Shown: positions 30,092-39,643, counted from the stretch's first letter. The stretch: DNA of 64,000 nucleotides from JAIVJM01 sp963816985 (GCA_963816985.1 CAWFMF010000004.1:4960001-5024000), one strand, 5' to 3'. Notes: generated by a model from the letters alone, not told the origin. Translations and numbers: made by a program.

Positions 30092-30421
30092 TTGCAGGGC
30101 ACACTCCGCTCATTTCTCCTGTTAACACTCCTCATCGCCTCCGCCACGGCGTGCGTCAAATTGCCCCGCCGCGCGACGAGCACGGGCGAGAGAGTCTCCA
30201 CGACTCAGGCTCCGAATCATCCCTCGCCGCCGGTCTCCATCAACCGCGCTTCGCGCGAAGAGCTTGAAAGGCTGCCGGGCGTCGGCCCCGTGCTCGCCGC
30301 GCGCATCGTCGAGCACCGCGAGCGCCACGGCCCCTTCCGTAAGGTCGAGCACCTCCTCATCGTGCGCGGCGTCAGCGAGCGCCGCTTCCGAGAGATGCGC
30401 CCGCTCATCAATGCCGAGTGA
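30092..30421 (+). CDS. ComEA-like helix-hairpin-helix lipoprotein
   Basis: Helix-hairpin-helix DNA-binding protein. The HhH motif is INRASREELERLPGVGPVLA followed by ARIVEHRERHGPF and a second half-motif. The N-terminus fits a lipoprotein if the TTG at 30092 is the start: RSFLLLTLLIASATAC with the lipobox Cys near residue 21. An upstream TTG at 30020 would add 24 residues and bury the signal. ComEA binds transforming DNA outside the membrane and hands it to ComEC, which is 560 bp away on the other strand. No ATG fits; start uncertain. Confidence 0.78.
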   Translation: MQGTLRSFLLLTLLIASATACVKLPRRATSTGERVSTTQAPNHPSPPVSINRASREELERLPGVGPVLAARIVEHRERHGPFRKVEHLLIVRGVSERRFREMRPLINAE

Positions 30422-30445
30422 GAAGCCTTCCCTGCTCCCGACAAC

Positions 30446-30826
30446 TCATTTGGCTTCGACGCGACCGAAGTCGTCTTCGAGGCGAACGATGTCGTCCTCG
30501 CCGAGATAATCGCCGCGCTGAATTTCGATGAAGACGAGCGGGCCTTCACCGGGGTTCTCGACGCGGTGCGCCGCCCCAACGGGAATGTCCACGGTCTCGC
30601 CGCAGCCGAGCGCGATCTCCCTGCCGTCGAGCGTGACTCTGGCCGCGCCTTCGACCACCATCCAATGCTCGGCGCGGCGCGCGTGCCGCTGGTAACTGAG
30701 GCGCTTCGAGGGCAGCACTTCGATCCTCTTGACCTTAAACGTCGGCCCCTCGTCCAGCACCGTGAACGACCCCCAGGGCCGCCTGTCAAAGAGCGGCGAC
30801 GCCGCGCTCTCTTCCCTTTCGCTCAT
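30446..30826 (-). CDS. Stand-alone cupin of the type II phosphomannose isomerase C-terminal family
   Basis: 126 residues. RPWGSFTVLDEGPTFKVKRI, HARRAEHWMVVEGAARV, VPIGAAHRVENPGEGPLVFI-like segment (here VDIPVGAAHRVENP) and the tail GDYLGEDDIVRLEDDFGR are the conserved block of the isomerase half of bifunctional mannose-1-phosphate guanylyltransferase/mannose-6-phosphate isomerase. The nucleotidyltransferase half is missing; many bacteria encode this domain alone. It should interconvert mannose-6-phosphate and fructose-6-phosphate, but a stand-alone enzyme of this size may have another sugar substrate. Ends 24 bp from ComEA on the opposite strand. Confidence 0.85.
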   Translation of the reverse strand: MSEREESAASPLFDRRPWGSFTVLDEGPTFKVKRIEVLPSKRLSYQRHARRAEHWMVVEGAARVTLDGREIALGCGETVDIPVGAAHRVENPGEGPLVFIEIQRGDYLGEDDIVRLEDDFGRVEAK

Positions 30827-30902
30827 GCCTCAACACCTTCTCCGAAACAGAATCAATCTCCGCATCAATATGACAAAAGCCTCAGCGGGTGACAAGCGAA
30901 AA

Positions 30903-30969
30903 GCCGTCAATCGTGAATAGGAAGAACAAGGTCTTAACGATTCACGATTGACGATTCACGATTCACGGC
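30903..30969. repeat. Heptamer-type inverted repeat before the comEC stop
   Basis: Left GCCGTCAATCGTGAAT (30903-30918); right 30940-30969 is tandem ATTCACG-type words ending in CACGGC. The comEC stop lies 11 bp beyond. Confidence 0.8.
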
Positions 30970-30979
30970 CTTTGACGGT

Positions 30980-33712
30980 TCAAGGCTTTCCCACATACGT
31001 CTCGACGCGCAGGTCTTCGCCATCGGTCGAGAGGGTGATGGTTCCGCGCTCGCCGGTCGTGAGGACTTCCGCGCCGCACGCGCGCCAGCGTTCGACGACG
31101 CCCGCGTGCGGGTGGCCGTAAGGCGAGTCGAGCCCGACCGAGATGACGGCGAGACGCGGGCGCGTGGCATGGACGAAGGCTTCGGTCGAAGAAGTTCGGC
31201 TCCCGTGGTGCGCGACCTTCAAGGCGTCGCACTTCAGCTCGTCGCGCGCGGCGACGAGCGCGGCCTCCGCCCCGCGCTCGATGTCGCCCGCGAGGAGAAA
31301 AGTCCTCCGACCGAAGCGGACGCGCAGCACCACCGAATCGTCGTTGCGCGACCCCGCCCCCAACGGGGCGCGCGGCGGCCAGAGCACGGTAACCGCAACA
31401 TCGCCGAAGCGCAGCACGTCGCCGCGTTGAATCAGACGGAGCGGGACGCCCGCGCGCCTGAGCGTCGAGTCGAAGCGCGCGAACTCCTCATCACGCGCGG
31501 GCGCACGGGCCGAGAGCGCGGCGTCAACTTTGAAGTTCGAGGCGACGTCGTTGAGCCCTTCGATGTGGTCGGCGTCGGCGTGCGTCGGGAGGATGAAGTT
31601 GACGCGCGCGAGTCCGCGCCGCCAGAGGTACTCCGAGACCACCGCATCGCCGATGCCGCGCGCGTCGCGCTCGAAAGGCTCGGCGCTTCCCTCGCCTCCC
31701 TCGCGCGCGTCAAAACGCGGTCGGCCCCCGCCGTCAACCAGCAGCGTCGTCCCGTCGGGCATCGTCAAAAGCGCCGCGTCGCCCTGCCCCACGTCGAGGA
31801 AGTCCACGCGCAACCTACCGTCGGGCCGCCCCGCGCTCAGAGGATGAAAAACTATGAGCAGAGCTAAGACGACGGACGCGAAGCCCGCGCACCTGATGAG
31901 TTGAGTCCGGACAGCATGACCTTCATCAACGATTGCGACTGAAGTGAGTGCCCGCCGACGCACGGCTCTCAGCATCAAGTACAACAACGGCACGTAGTAG
32001 ACGACGTAGACAATCGCCGCCGCGCCGGAATACTCCGCCGGTCTGAGGCTCGACAGCCCGACGGCGTTGAAGGGCTCGACGCCGTGCGACGCGAGCCGAC
32101 TCGCCGCCTCCGCAATGCTCACGAACGGCGCGGCCATCGTCGGGCTCACAATCGAAAGGACGGCTGCGACGAGCGCCGAGAAAGAGAGTATGACCAGCAG
32201 CACGCCGACGAAGACGTTCAAGACGAGCGAGGCGGGCGAGAGCCTGTGGAAGTAGAGCACCTGAACGGGAAGCAGAACGTACTGCACGGCGAGCGAGACG
32301 AGCGCCGCCCCAAAGATGTAACGCAACACACGCTGCACGCGCAGGCGTTCGAGCCGCGCCGCCCAGAGCGTCTTGAAGAGTCGGTAGCTGTGCGTCGAAC
32401 GCTCCAACTCCTTCCTGTGCCGCCGCTCGCTCCAGAAGAGCAGCTCGCCGAGCGTGCGCCAACACGGCGCGCAACGTGGCGGTCGCGGCGTCGCGCGCAC
32501 GGGCCGCCATTCGCCCGCCTCCTTCAGACTCAAGAGCAGCGGCACAGCGAGCGCGACGATGGCGAGCACCGAAAGGAACGTCAACTGGAACGAGGGGTCG
32601 AAGAGGTTGCGCGGTCGCCAGACTAAGAGCGCGAGGGCCGCCCCGCCGAGCGCGTTGAGCGCGCCCGCGCGTCTCCCCAGAGCGGGCGCGAGCGACGCGA
32701 CGCTGAACATCAAAGCCGCGCGCACGACCGAAGCCTCCGCACCCACGCCGACCGCGAAGGCCCACACGCAGCCGACCGAGAGCGCCCACTGCCACACGCG
32801 CCGACGCGTCAGCCAACGCGCCGCCGCCCACGCGAGGCCGCCCAGAAACGTGATGTGAAGACCGCTGATGACGAGCACGTGAAACGTCCCGCCATCACGG
32901 AACCGCTCGGCATTGGCGCGCGAGAGCCCCTGTCTGTTCCCCAGAAGCGCCGCCTTGAGCACGCCCGCCGTCTCCGTCGTAAAACTCCGGTCGAAGTGTG
33001 CGACCATCCGCGCGCGCCACTCGTCCAGCCACGCGAGCGGGAGAAAGACTCGCTCGTCGTCGAGACGTTCCACGAGCAGCGGACTCTTGACCGTCGCCAC
33101 CGCGTCCGCGTCGCGCAGCACGAGATACTCCGCCAGCGAAGAGACGCCGGGGTTCCTGTACCTCTCGGCCCGCGCGAGCACCGACATCACACGCACGCGC
33201 GTGCCCCGACGCAGCTCAAGCCCTTCGTACACCCTGCCCGCGCGTGCGTCCGCCACAGTGGCGAAGAACTCGACACGTCCCGATGCGGCGCGTTCCGTCG
33301 TCCCGCGCCTCACGCCCTCGACCCGCACGGCGAACAGCAGCCCGTCGGGCGCGATCTCCGGCGCTCTCTCCAACACGCCCGTCACCTCGACCGGCTCACC
33401 CACGACGAGCTGCCCCCGCTCGTAGAGCCGACGCACGCGCGTCTCTCCCACCCGCGCCTCTTCGACCAAACTCGCCGCCGCGCCCGCGCAGAAGAACGAG
33501 GCGACGACCAACAGCGCCGAAGCCCTGAGCCTGTCTCTGACGAACATGACAACAGCACAGACCGACAGGCACACGCCCGCGACGAGACACGGTGCGAGCA
33601 CCGGCAACGTCGAGAGACTCGCGACCAACACGCCGACCGCAAAAGCGACGGCGAGGACGACGAGCGGGCAGGCGCTGAATGACGGTTGATGTACAACCGC
33701 GCGCGTCTTCAT
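30980..33712 (-). CDS. comEC: DNA uptake channel ComEC/Rec2
   Basis: 910 residues. Two N-terminal membrane helices with an OB-like DUF4131 domain (about 60-230), a central Competence domain with about eight helices (FRDGGTFHVLVISGLHITFL, then later membrane segments up to 625) and a C-terminal metallo-beta-lactamase domain (about 640-905) with VDFLDVGQGDAALLTMPDG, THADADHIEGL and VAHHGSRTSSTEAF. It conducts one DNA strand across the inner membrane while the MBL domain probably degrades the other. Divergent from the lysR gene downstream of it. ComEA homologue is nearby, so the DNA-uptake genes are loosely grouped. Confidence 0.93.
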   Translation of the reverse strand: MKTRAVVHQPSFSACPLVVLAVAFAVGVLVASLSTLPVLAPCLVAGVCLSVCAVVMFVRDRLRASALLVVASFFCAGAAASLVEEARVGETRVRRLYERGQLVVGEPVEVTGVLERAPEIAPDGLLFAVRVEGVRRGTTERAASGRVEFFATVADARAGRVYEGLELRRGTRVRVMSVLARAERYRNPGVSSLAEYLVLRDADAVATVKSPLLVERLDDERVFLPLAWLDEWRARMVAHFDRSFTTETAGVLKAALLGNRQGLSRANAERFRDGGTFHVLVISGLHITFLGGLAWAAARWLTRRRVWQWALSVGCVWAFAVGVGAEASVVRAALMFSVASLAPALGRRAGALNALGGAALALLVWRPRNLFDPSFQLTFLSVLAIVALAVPLLLSLKEAGEWRPVRATPRPPRCAPCWRTLGELLFWSERRHRKELERSTHSYRLFKTLWAARLERLRVQRVLRYIFGAALVSLAVQYVLLPVQVLYFHRLSPASLVLNVFVGVLLVILSFSALVAAVLSIVSPTMAAPFVSIAEAASRLASHGVEPFNAVGLSSLRPAEYSGAAAIVYVVYYVPLLYLMLRAVRRRALTSVAIVDEGHAVRTQLIRCAGFASVVLALLIVFHPLSAGRPDGRLRVDFLDVGQGDAALLTMPDGTTLLVDGGGRPRFDAREGGEGSAEPFERDARGIGDAVVSEYLWRRGLARVNFILPTHADADHIEGLNDVASNFKVDAALSARAPARDEEFARFDSTLRRAGVPLRLIQRGDVLRFGDVAVTVLWPPRAPLGAGSRNDDSVVLRVRFGRRTFLLAGDIERGAEAALVAARDELKCDALKVAHHGSRTSSTEAFVHATRPRLAVISVGLDSPYGHPHAGVVERWRACGAEVLTTGERGTITLSTDGEDLRVETYVGKP

Positions 33713-33934
33713 CGAGAAAGACTTTCGTGCGAAAGAGGACGGCGGCTCCCTCCTGCATCGTGAGCGGAAGTGCGAAAGGGTGTCTGACTGTGGCGGGTGC
33801 GGCAGACTGTATTACAGAATGCCGACCTGTTCAAGAGAGAGTTCCGTCGCACTTCAAATGTCGGAAGACGGGCCGAAAAAACCTTGAAAAAGTGATATTG
33901 TAACGGCCCAACGAAACGGCGGGAGAGTCCTTGG

Positions 33935-34842
33935 ATGGAAATTACGCAGCTCGAATTTTTTCTGAAGATTGTTGAGGAGGGCAGCTTCTCGAAGGCGGCG
34001 GAGCGCGCCTTCCGCACGCAACCCGCGGTGAGCTGGCCATCCGCCGCCTCGAAGGCGAGATCGGCGCGTCGCTCTTCGACCGCTCGCAGAAGACGCCGAC
34101 GCTCACCGAAGTCGGGCAGGTCTTCCACGACTACGCGCGGCGCATCATAGCCCTGCGCGACAGCGCGCGCGAGGCCGTGGCGGAGTTGAAAGAACTGCGG
34201 AGGGGCCGGGTGCGCGTCGGGGCCAACGAGAGCACTTCGCTCTACCTCCTGCCCGACATCATCCTCGCCTTCCGCGAGCGACACCCGCAGGTCAAAGTCG
34301 AAATCTACCGCCACCAATCCGAGCGGCTCCCGCGCGAAGTGCTCGACGGCAACGTGGACTTCGCCCTCACGGCTTACGAGCCAGCCGACAGCGACCTCGA
34401 AGCCTTCCCCGTCCTCCGCGACGAGCTGATTCTGGTGATGAGCCCCGCCCACGCCCTCTCGAAACGCGAGTCGGTCGGCGTGCGCGAGCTGGGCGGCGAG
34501 CCGTTCCTCGCGCACAACGTCAAGACCGCCTCGCGCACGAAGGTCGTCGAGACTTTCGCCCGGAGCCGCACGCCGCTCAACATCGTGCTTGAGCTGGCGA
34601 CCATCGAGACCATCAAGCGTTTCGTGCAGAAGGAGGTCGGCCTCGCCTTCGTCCCGCGCATGTGCGTCACCGAAGAGCTGGAGCGCGGGACGCTCGCCAC
34701 CGTGCCCGTCAAAGACCTCTCCTACGCGCGCACGCTCTGGGTCGCGCACCGGCGCGGCGCGACCCACTCGCACGCCGCCGACGCCTTCCTCGAAGTGCTG
34801 CGCGAGCACGCACGCTCGCAGGGCGTCGCGCAAAACTTATAG
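33935..34842 (+). pseudogene. LysR-family regulator, frameshifted in the HTH
   Basis: The frame from 33935 gives MEITQLEFFLKIVEEGSFSK and ERAFRTQPAVS, a LysR helix-turn-helix, then loses sense. In the next frame (from 34033) LAIRRLEGEIGASLFDRSQK continues it, with the effector domain to 34842 (VRVGANESTSLYLLPDIILA; FVPRMCVTEELERGTLA). One base is missing between 34031 and 34033 (AGC-CTG reduced to AGCTG). The rest is well conserved, so an indel error is possible. Ends 79 bp before leuA on the same strand and could be its regulator. Confidence 0.85.
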
Positions 34843-34894
34843 ACTCATAAAAATTAATGCTTTGACTTCAATGCCGCCGGCCTTTAGCCTGTCG

Positions 34895-34910
34895 CCTCCT
34901 TGAGAGGAGG
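34895..34910 (+). promoter_or_regulatory. Hairpin covering the leuA ribosome-binding site
   Basis: CCTCCT (34895-34900), loop TGAG, AGGAGG (34905-34910). The AGGAGG is the Shine-Dalgarno of leuA (11 nt before ATG 34922). Pairing would hide it. Could tune leu translation; inferred from sequence only. Confidence 0.4.
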
Positions 34911-34921
34911 AGCCCGCTACG

Positions 34922-36142
34922 ATGGCCGACGCCGAACGCCTGACTATTTTCGACACGACGCTCCGGGACGGCGAACAGTCCCCCGGCTGTTCGATGAATC
35001 TGGAGGAAAAGGTGCGTCTCGCGCGCCGTCTCGAAGCGCTCGGCGTGGACGTTATCGAGGCGGGCTTCCCCGTCGCTTCCGAGGGCGACTACGCGGCGGT
35101 GCGGGCGGTGGCCGCCGCGTGCCGCCGCGTGACAGTCGCCGCGCTCTGCCGCACGACCGAGCAGGACGTGACGCGCGCGTGGGAGGCTCTCGAAGGGGCC
35201 GCGCGCCCGCGCCTCCACACCTTCGTCGCCACCTCCGACATCCACCTCGAACACAAGCTCAAGAAGACGCGCCGCGAAGTTCTGGCGATGACGAGCGCCG
35301 CCGTCCGCCTCGCGCGCACCTTCACCGAGGATGTCGAGTTCTCCGCCGAAGACGCGACGCGCAGCGACGTTGACTATCTCTGCGAAATCCTCTCGGTCGC
35401 CGTCGAGGCGGGCGCGAAGACCATCAACATCCCCGACACGGTCGGCTATACGACTCCCTCGGAGTTCACGCAGCTTATCGGCGAGGTGCGCCGTCGCGTG
35501 GTGCGCGATTCGGAAGTGACCATCAGCGTCCACTGCCACAACGACCTCGGCCTCGCGGTGGCGAACAGCCTCGCGGCCATCGAGGCGGGCGCGCGACAGG
35601 TCGAGTGCACCGTCAACGGCATCGGCGAGCGGGCCGGGAACGCCGCGCTCGAAGAGGTCGTCATGGCGCTGCGCGTGCGCGCCGACCGTCTGCCCTTCGA
35701 GTGCGGCGTCAACACCGAGCAGCTTTACCCGACGAGCCAGATGCTCTCCGAGATCATCGGCTTCGGCGTGCAGCCCAACAAGGCCGTCGTGGGCCGCAAC
35801 GCCTTCGCGCACGAGGCGGGCATCCACCAGCACGGCGTTCTGAGCAACCCGCTCTGCTACGAAATCATGACGCCGGAATCGGTCGGCGTGCCGACGAGCC
35901 GGCTCGTCCTCGGCAAGCATTCGGGCCGCCACGCGCTCGCGCAACGCTACGCCGAACTCGGCCACCCGCTCGCGGGCGCGGAACTCAACGCCGTCTACAC
36001 GCGCTTCACGCAGCTCGCCGACCGCAAGAAGCGGGTCTACGATCAAGACCTTTTTTCGCTTCTGCCCTCGGAGCCGCCCGCGCCCGCCGGTGTCGGCGCG
36101 GGACTGGGCCGCGTTATGGAAGTACAGTTGGCCGGAAGTTAA
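34922..36142 (+). CDS. leuA: 2-isopropylmalate synthase, short form without the LeuA regulatory domain
   Basis: Condenses acetyl-CoA with 2-oxoisovalerate, first step of leucine synthesis. 406 residues: TIM-barrel with IFDTTLRDGEQSPGCSMNLE, HCHNDLGLAVANS (metal-binding His) and the helical linker with HEAGIHQHGVL and LVLGKHSGRHAL. After about 385 it ends with a Pro/Ala/Gly-rich tail; the usual C-terminal leucine-binding allosteric domain (about 110-130 residues) is absent and no remnant is visible in the 92 bp before leuB. The gene leads a leuA-B-C-D cluster, so isopropylmalate synthase is more likely than homocitrate or citramalate synthase. Confidence 0.9.
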   Translation: MADAERLTIFDTTLRDGEQSPGCSMNLEEKVRLARRLEALGVDVIEAGFPVASEGDYAAVRAVAAACRRVTVAALCRTTEQDVTRAWEALEGAARPRLHTFVATSDIHLEHKLKKTRREVLAMTSAAVRLARTFTEDVEFSAEDATRSDVDYLCEILSVAVEAGAKTINIPDTVGYTTPSEFTQLIGEVRRRVVRDSEVTISVHCHNDLGLAVANSLAAIEAGARQVECTVNGIGERAGNAALEEVVMALRVRADRLPFECGVNTEQLYPTSQMLSEIIGFGVQPNKAVVGRNAFAHEAGIHQHGVLSNPLCYEIMTPESVGVPTSRLVLGKHSGRHALAQRYAELGHPLAGAELNAVYTRFTQLADRKKRVYDQDLFSLLPSEPPAPAGVGAGLGRVMEVQLAGS

Positions 36143-36163
36143 GCAACCGGGTCACATTTCAAC

Positions 36164-36208
36164 ACCCATGAGCCGCCGCCGAGGGCACTCCGGCGGCGGC
36201 TCATGGGT
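36164..36208. repeat. Perfect 18-bp hairpin between leuA and leuB
   Basis: ACCCATGAGCCGCCGCCG (36164-36181) and its exact complement at 36191-36208, loop of nine bases, no T-tract. Lies within the leu operon; could act in mRNA processing or partial attenuation. Confidence 0.85.
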
Positions 36209-36234
36209 GGTCGCTTGAAGGACTGGAAGAAAAG

Positions 36235-37344
36235 ATGAGACTGAAGATCACACTCCTCCCCGGCGACGGCGTCGGGCCGGAGGTCACGGACGAGGCGGCG
36301 CGCGTGCTCCGCGCCGTGGCCGACGTGTGCGAGCACCAATTCATTTTCGACGAGCAACTCGTCGGCGGCGCGGCGCTCCGGCGAGAGGGAACTCCTCTGC
36401 CGCGCGCGACGATGGACTCCTGCCTCGCGGCTGACGCGGTTTTGCTCGGCGCGGTCGGCTCGCCCGAATTCGACGACGCGCCGCCGGATAAGCGGCCCGA
36501 AGCCGGACTCCTGACGCTGCGCAAGGCGCTCGGCGGCTTCGCCAACCTGCGCCCCGTCCGCTGCTTCGATTCGGTCGCAAACCGTTCGCCGCTCCGGCCC
36601 GAAATCATCCGCGGCGCGGACATCCTCTTCGTCCGCGAACTCCTCGGCGGCCTCTACTTCGGCGAGCCGCGCGGGCGCGTTGATGAAGGCAACGCCCTCT
36701 CGGCCTTCAACACCATGCGCTACACCGAAGCCGAGGTTGAGCGCGTCGCGCGCGTGGCGTTCGAGGCGGCGCGCGGGCGTCGCCGGAAGGTCACGTCGGT
36801 TGACAAGGCGAACGTGCTTGAGACCTCGCGGCTGTGGCGCGAGACGGTGACGCGCGTCGCGCGTGACTACCCGGACATAGAACTCGAACACCAGTACGTT
36901 GACGCCTGCGCGATGCACTTGATAACTACGCCGCGCCGCTTCGACGTGCTGCTCACGGAGAATCTCTTCGGCGACATCCTCTCGGACGAGGCTTCTGTCA
37001 TCGCCGGTTCTTTGGGGATGCTCGCCTCCGCCTGCGTGGGCGGCGCGGTTGACCTCTACGAGCCTGTCCACGGCTCCGCGCCCGACATCGCGGGGCGCGG
37101 AACGGCCAACCCGCTCGGCGCGATTCTCTCCGCCGCGCTGCTCCTGCGCCACACGGCGGGGCTCGAACGCGAGGCCGCCGAGGTCGAAGAGGCCGTCCGC
37201 TCCGTGCTCGAAGCGGGACACCGCACGCCCGACATCGCCGACGGAGCGGAGGGCCACAACGCCACGACCGCGCTGCTCGGCTCGCTCGTCGCCGAAGCCT
37301 TCGAAGAGATTGCCGACCGGCGTCACGCCTATCACGCGATCTGA
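36235..37344 (+). CDS. leuB: 3-isopropylmalate dehydrogenase
   Basis: NAD-dependent oxidative decarboxylation of 3-isopropylmalate. 369 residues. Signatures are LLPGDGVGPEVTDEA, the LTLRKALGGFANLRPVR loop, ELLGGLYFGEPRG, VDKANVLETSRLWRE, NLFGDILSDEASVIAGSLG and the NAD-adenine loop EPVHGSAPDIAGRGTANPLG. Normal length. AAGGAC-type ribosome site upstream (GGAAGAAAAG). 83 bp gap to leuC. Confidence 0.97.
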   Translation: MRLKITLLPGDGVGPEVTDEAARVLRAVADVCEHQFIFDEQLVGGAALRREGTPLPRATMDSCLAADAVLLGAVGSPEFDDAPPDKRPEAGLLTLRKALGGFANLRPVRCFDSVANRSPLRPEIIRGADILFVRELLGGLYFGEPRGRVDEGNALSAFNTMRYTEAEVERVARVAFEAARGRRRKVTSVDKANVLETSRLWRETVTRVARDYPDIELEHQYVDACAMHLITTPRRFDVLLTENLFGDILSDEASVIAGSLGMLASACVGGAVDLYEPVHGSAPDIAGRGTANPLGAILSAALLLRHTAGLEREAAEVEEAVRSVLEAGHRTPDIADGAEGHNATTALLGSLVAEAFEEIADRRHAYHAI

Positions 37345-37426
37345 ATTACAATCGCCGCCGCCCGCCGAGACGCTCAACTGAAGCAGTCGCGCGGGCGGCG
37401 AATGCTGAAGCTCTTTCTTCGTACTT

Positions 37427-38842
37427 ATGTCGCCACGCACTCTCTTTCAAAAACTCTGGGACGCGCACGTCGTCCACGCGCCGGAGGGCGAGCCCGCGCT
37501 CCTCTACGTTGATTTGCATCTCGTCCACGAGGTCACTTCGCCGCAGGCCTTCGACGGCCTGCGCGCCGCCAATCGAGGCGTCCGCCGCCCAGACCTGACC
37601 GTGGCGACCGTGGATCACAACGTCCCGACCACCGACCGTTCTCTGCCCATCGAAGACGAAATCGCCGCCCGGCAGATAGAAGCCCTTCGACGCAACTGCG
37701 CCGAGTTCGGCGTCCGGCTCTTCGACATCGCCTCGCCCGAACAGGGCATCGTCCACGTCATCGGCCCCGAACTCGGACTGACGCAGCCCGGCATGACCAT
37801 CGTCTGCGGCGACAGCCACACCTCGACGCACGGCGCGTTCGGCGCGCTCGCCTTCGGCATCGGCACGAGCGAGGTCGAGCACGTCCTCGCCACGCAATGC
37901 CTGCCGCAGGACGCGCCGCGCACGCTCCTCGTCAACGTCGTCGGCGACCTGCCCGAAGGCGTCACCGCCAAAGACCTCGCGCTCGGCCTCATCGGTCAGG
38001 TCGGCACGGACGGCGGGACGGGTCACGTCATCGAGTACGCTGGCCGCGCCGTCCGCGCGCTCTCGATGGAGGGCCGCATGACGCTCTGCAACATGAGCAT
38101 CGAGGCGGGCGCGCGCGCCGGGATGATTGCGCCCGACGAGACGACGTTCCGGTATCTCGAAGGCAAGGCCAACGCCCCGCGCGGGCGAGACTGGGACGAG
38201 GCCGTCGCCTACTGGCAGACGCTTCCGAGCGACGAGGGCGCGACGTTCGACCGCACCATCGAGATTGACGCTTCGACCCTCGAACCCTTCGTCACGTGGG
38301 GGACGAGCCCCGGCATGGTCGTGCCCGTGACCGGACACATCCCCGACCCCCTGCGCATGGCGACCGAGCCCGAACGCCGCGCCGCCGAGTTGGCGCTCAA
38401 CTACATGGGACTCAATCCGGGCGCGCGCGTCGAAGGCATTCCCGTTGACAGGGTCTTCATCGGCTCCTGCACCAACGCGCGCCTCGAAGACCTGCGCGCC
38501 GCCGCCCGCGTCGCCGCCGGGCACAGGGTCAAGTCCACGGTGCGCGCGATGGTCGTGCCGGGCTCGCAGGCCGTCAAGCGCGCGGCGGAGGCCGAAGGGC
38601 TCGACCGAGTCTTCCTCGACGCCGGTTTCGAGTGGCGCGAGGCCGGGTGCTCGATGTGCCTCGGCATGAACCCCGACACGCTCGCTCCGGGCGAACGCTG
38701 CGCCTCGACCAGCAACCGCAACTTCGAGGGCCGACAGGGGCGCGGCGGTCGCACGCACCTCGTCAGCCCCGCGATGGCCGCCGCCGCCGCCGTCACCGGC
38801 CACTTCACGGACGTGCGCGGCTGGCAGTACAAAGAGCCGTAA
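37427..38842 (+). CDS. leuC: 3-isopropylmalate dehydratase large subunit
   Basis: Aconitase-fold [4Fe-4S] isomerase with LeuD. 471 residues. Cluster ligands lie in GSCTNARLEDL and CSMCLGMNPDTL (C-x2-C), and substrate motifs include VCGDSHTSTHGAFGALAFG and TSNRNFEGRQG. The stop codon TAA at 38840-38842 sits inside the left arm of a heptamer-type repeat. Confidence 0.97.
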   Translation: MSPRTLFQKLWDAHVVHAPEGEPALLYVDLHLVHEVTSPQAFDGLRAANRGVRRPDLTVATVDHNVPTTDRSLPIEDEIAARQIEALRRNCAEFGVRLFDIASPEQGIVHVIGPELGLTQPGMTIVCGDSHTSTHGAFGALAFGIGTSEVEHVLATQCLPQDAPRTLLVNVVGDLPEGVTAKDLALGLIGQVGTDGGTGHVIEYAGRAVRALSMEGRMTLCNMSIEAGARAGMIAPDETTFRYLEGKANAPRGRDWDEAVAYWQTLPSDEGATFDRTIEIDASTLEPFVTWGTSPGMVVPVTGHIPDPLRMATEPERRAAELALNYMGLNPGARVEGIPVDRVFIGSCTNARLEDLRAAARVAAGHRVKSTVRAMVVPGSQAVKRAAEAEGLDRVFLDAGFEWREAGCSMCLGMNPDTLAPGERCASTSNRNFEGRQGRGGRTHLVSPAMAAAAAVTGHFTDVRGWQYKEP

Positions 38843-38957
38843 ACCGTGACAGGTGAACCGTGACAAGAAAGACCAGGCTTTCTCTTGTCACCGTTTACGG
38901 TTTACGGTTTACGGCTTTTCTCTTGTCACCGTTTACAGTTCACGGTTCACGGTTTTT
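38836..38957. repeat. Heptamer-type repeat between leuC and leuD
   Basis: Left arm 38836-38871 (GCCGTAAACCGTGACAGG...), right arm 38878-38915 with tandem GTTTACG words and CACCG, followed by a second near copy (38916-38957). Imperfect palindrome; shares words with the repeat at 61532-61592. It overlaps the leuC stop codon and does not stop the operon. Confidence 0.88.
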
Positions 38958-38960
38958 CTT

Positions 38961-39572
38961 ATGCTTCCCTTTCGCATACACACGGGCGTCGTCGCGCCTC
39001 TTCTGAGGTCGAACGTTGACACCGACCAGATCATCCCGAAGCAGTTCCTGAAGCGCATCGAGCGGACGGGCTTCGGGCAGTTTCTCTTCTACGACTGGCG
39101 TTTCACGGCGGGCGGCGAGCCGGACGCGGGCTTCGTGCTGAACGAGCCGCGCTACCGAGAGGCGTCCGTCCTCGTCGCGGGGCGCAACTTCGGCTGCGGC
39201 TCTTCGCGCGAGCACGCGCCGTGGGCGCTTCTCGACTACGGCTTCCGCGCCGTCGTCGCGCCGTCCTTCGCCGACATCTTCGCCAACAACTGCACCAAGA
39301 ACGGCGTCCTCCCCGTCACCCTCTCCGAAGCCGAGGTCTCCGAGATTGCCGCGCGCGCCTCCGCGCACGAAGGCTACGCCCTCACGATTGACCTCGAACG
39401 CTGCGAAGTTCGCGACGCCCAAGGCTTCAGCGCCCGTTTTGAGATTGACGAGTTTCGACGCCGCTGCTTGCTCGAAGGTCTCGACGACATCGGCCTCACG
39501 CTGCGGCACGAGGAACAGATAAAAGTCTATGAGGAAGGCCGCCCGCGATGGCGCACGACGCAAACGTGGTGA
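38961..39572 (+). CDS. leuD: 3-isopropylmalate dehydratase small subunit
   Basis: 203 residues from the ATG at 38961; an upstream start would read through the repeat. Swivel-domain signatures are SNVDTDQIIPKQFLKRIERT, the GRNFGCGSSREHAPWAL loop and PSFADIFANNCTKNGVLPV. Together with LeuC forms isopropylmalate isomerase. Confidence 0.96.
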   Translation: MLPFRIHTGVVAPLLRSNVDTDQIIPKQFLKRIERTGFGQFLFYDWRFTAGGEPDAGFVLNEPRYREASVLVAGRNFGCGSSREHAPWALLDYGFRAVVAPSFADIFANNCTKNGVLPVTLSEAEVSEIAARASAHEGYALTIDLERCEVRDAQGFSARFEIDEFRRRCLLEGLDDIGLTLRHEEQIKVYEEGRPRWRTTQTW

Positions 39573-39643
39573 GAGAAACGGATGTGAGGGAAACTTTGGA
39601 AGACGAATGCACCTGCCCGCAGGTGTCGGCGGCGCGGAGAGTT

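Noticed and set aside
34922..36142. Homocitrate or citramalate synthase
   Set aside because: The gene heads a complete leuABCD cluster and its HEAGIHQHG and LGKHSGRHAL motifs fit isopropylmalate synthase.
38853..38960. Extended leuD start reading through the repeat
   Set aside because: Would translate a heptamer hairpin; the ATG at 38961 gives the expected LeuD N-terminus.
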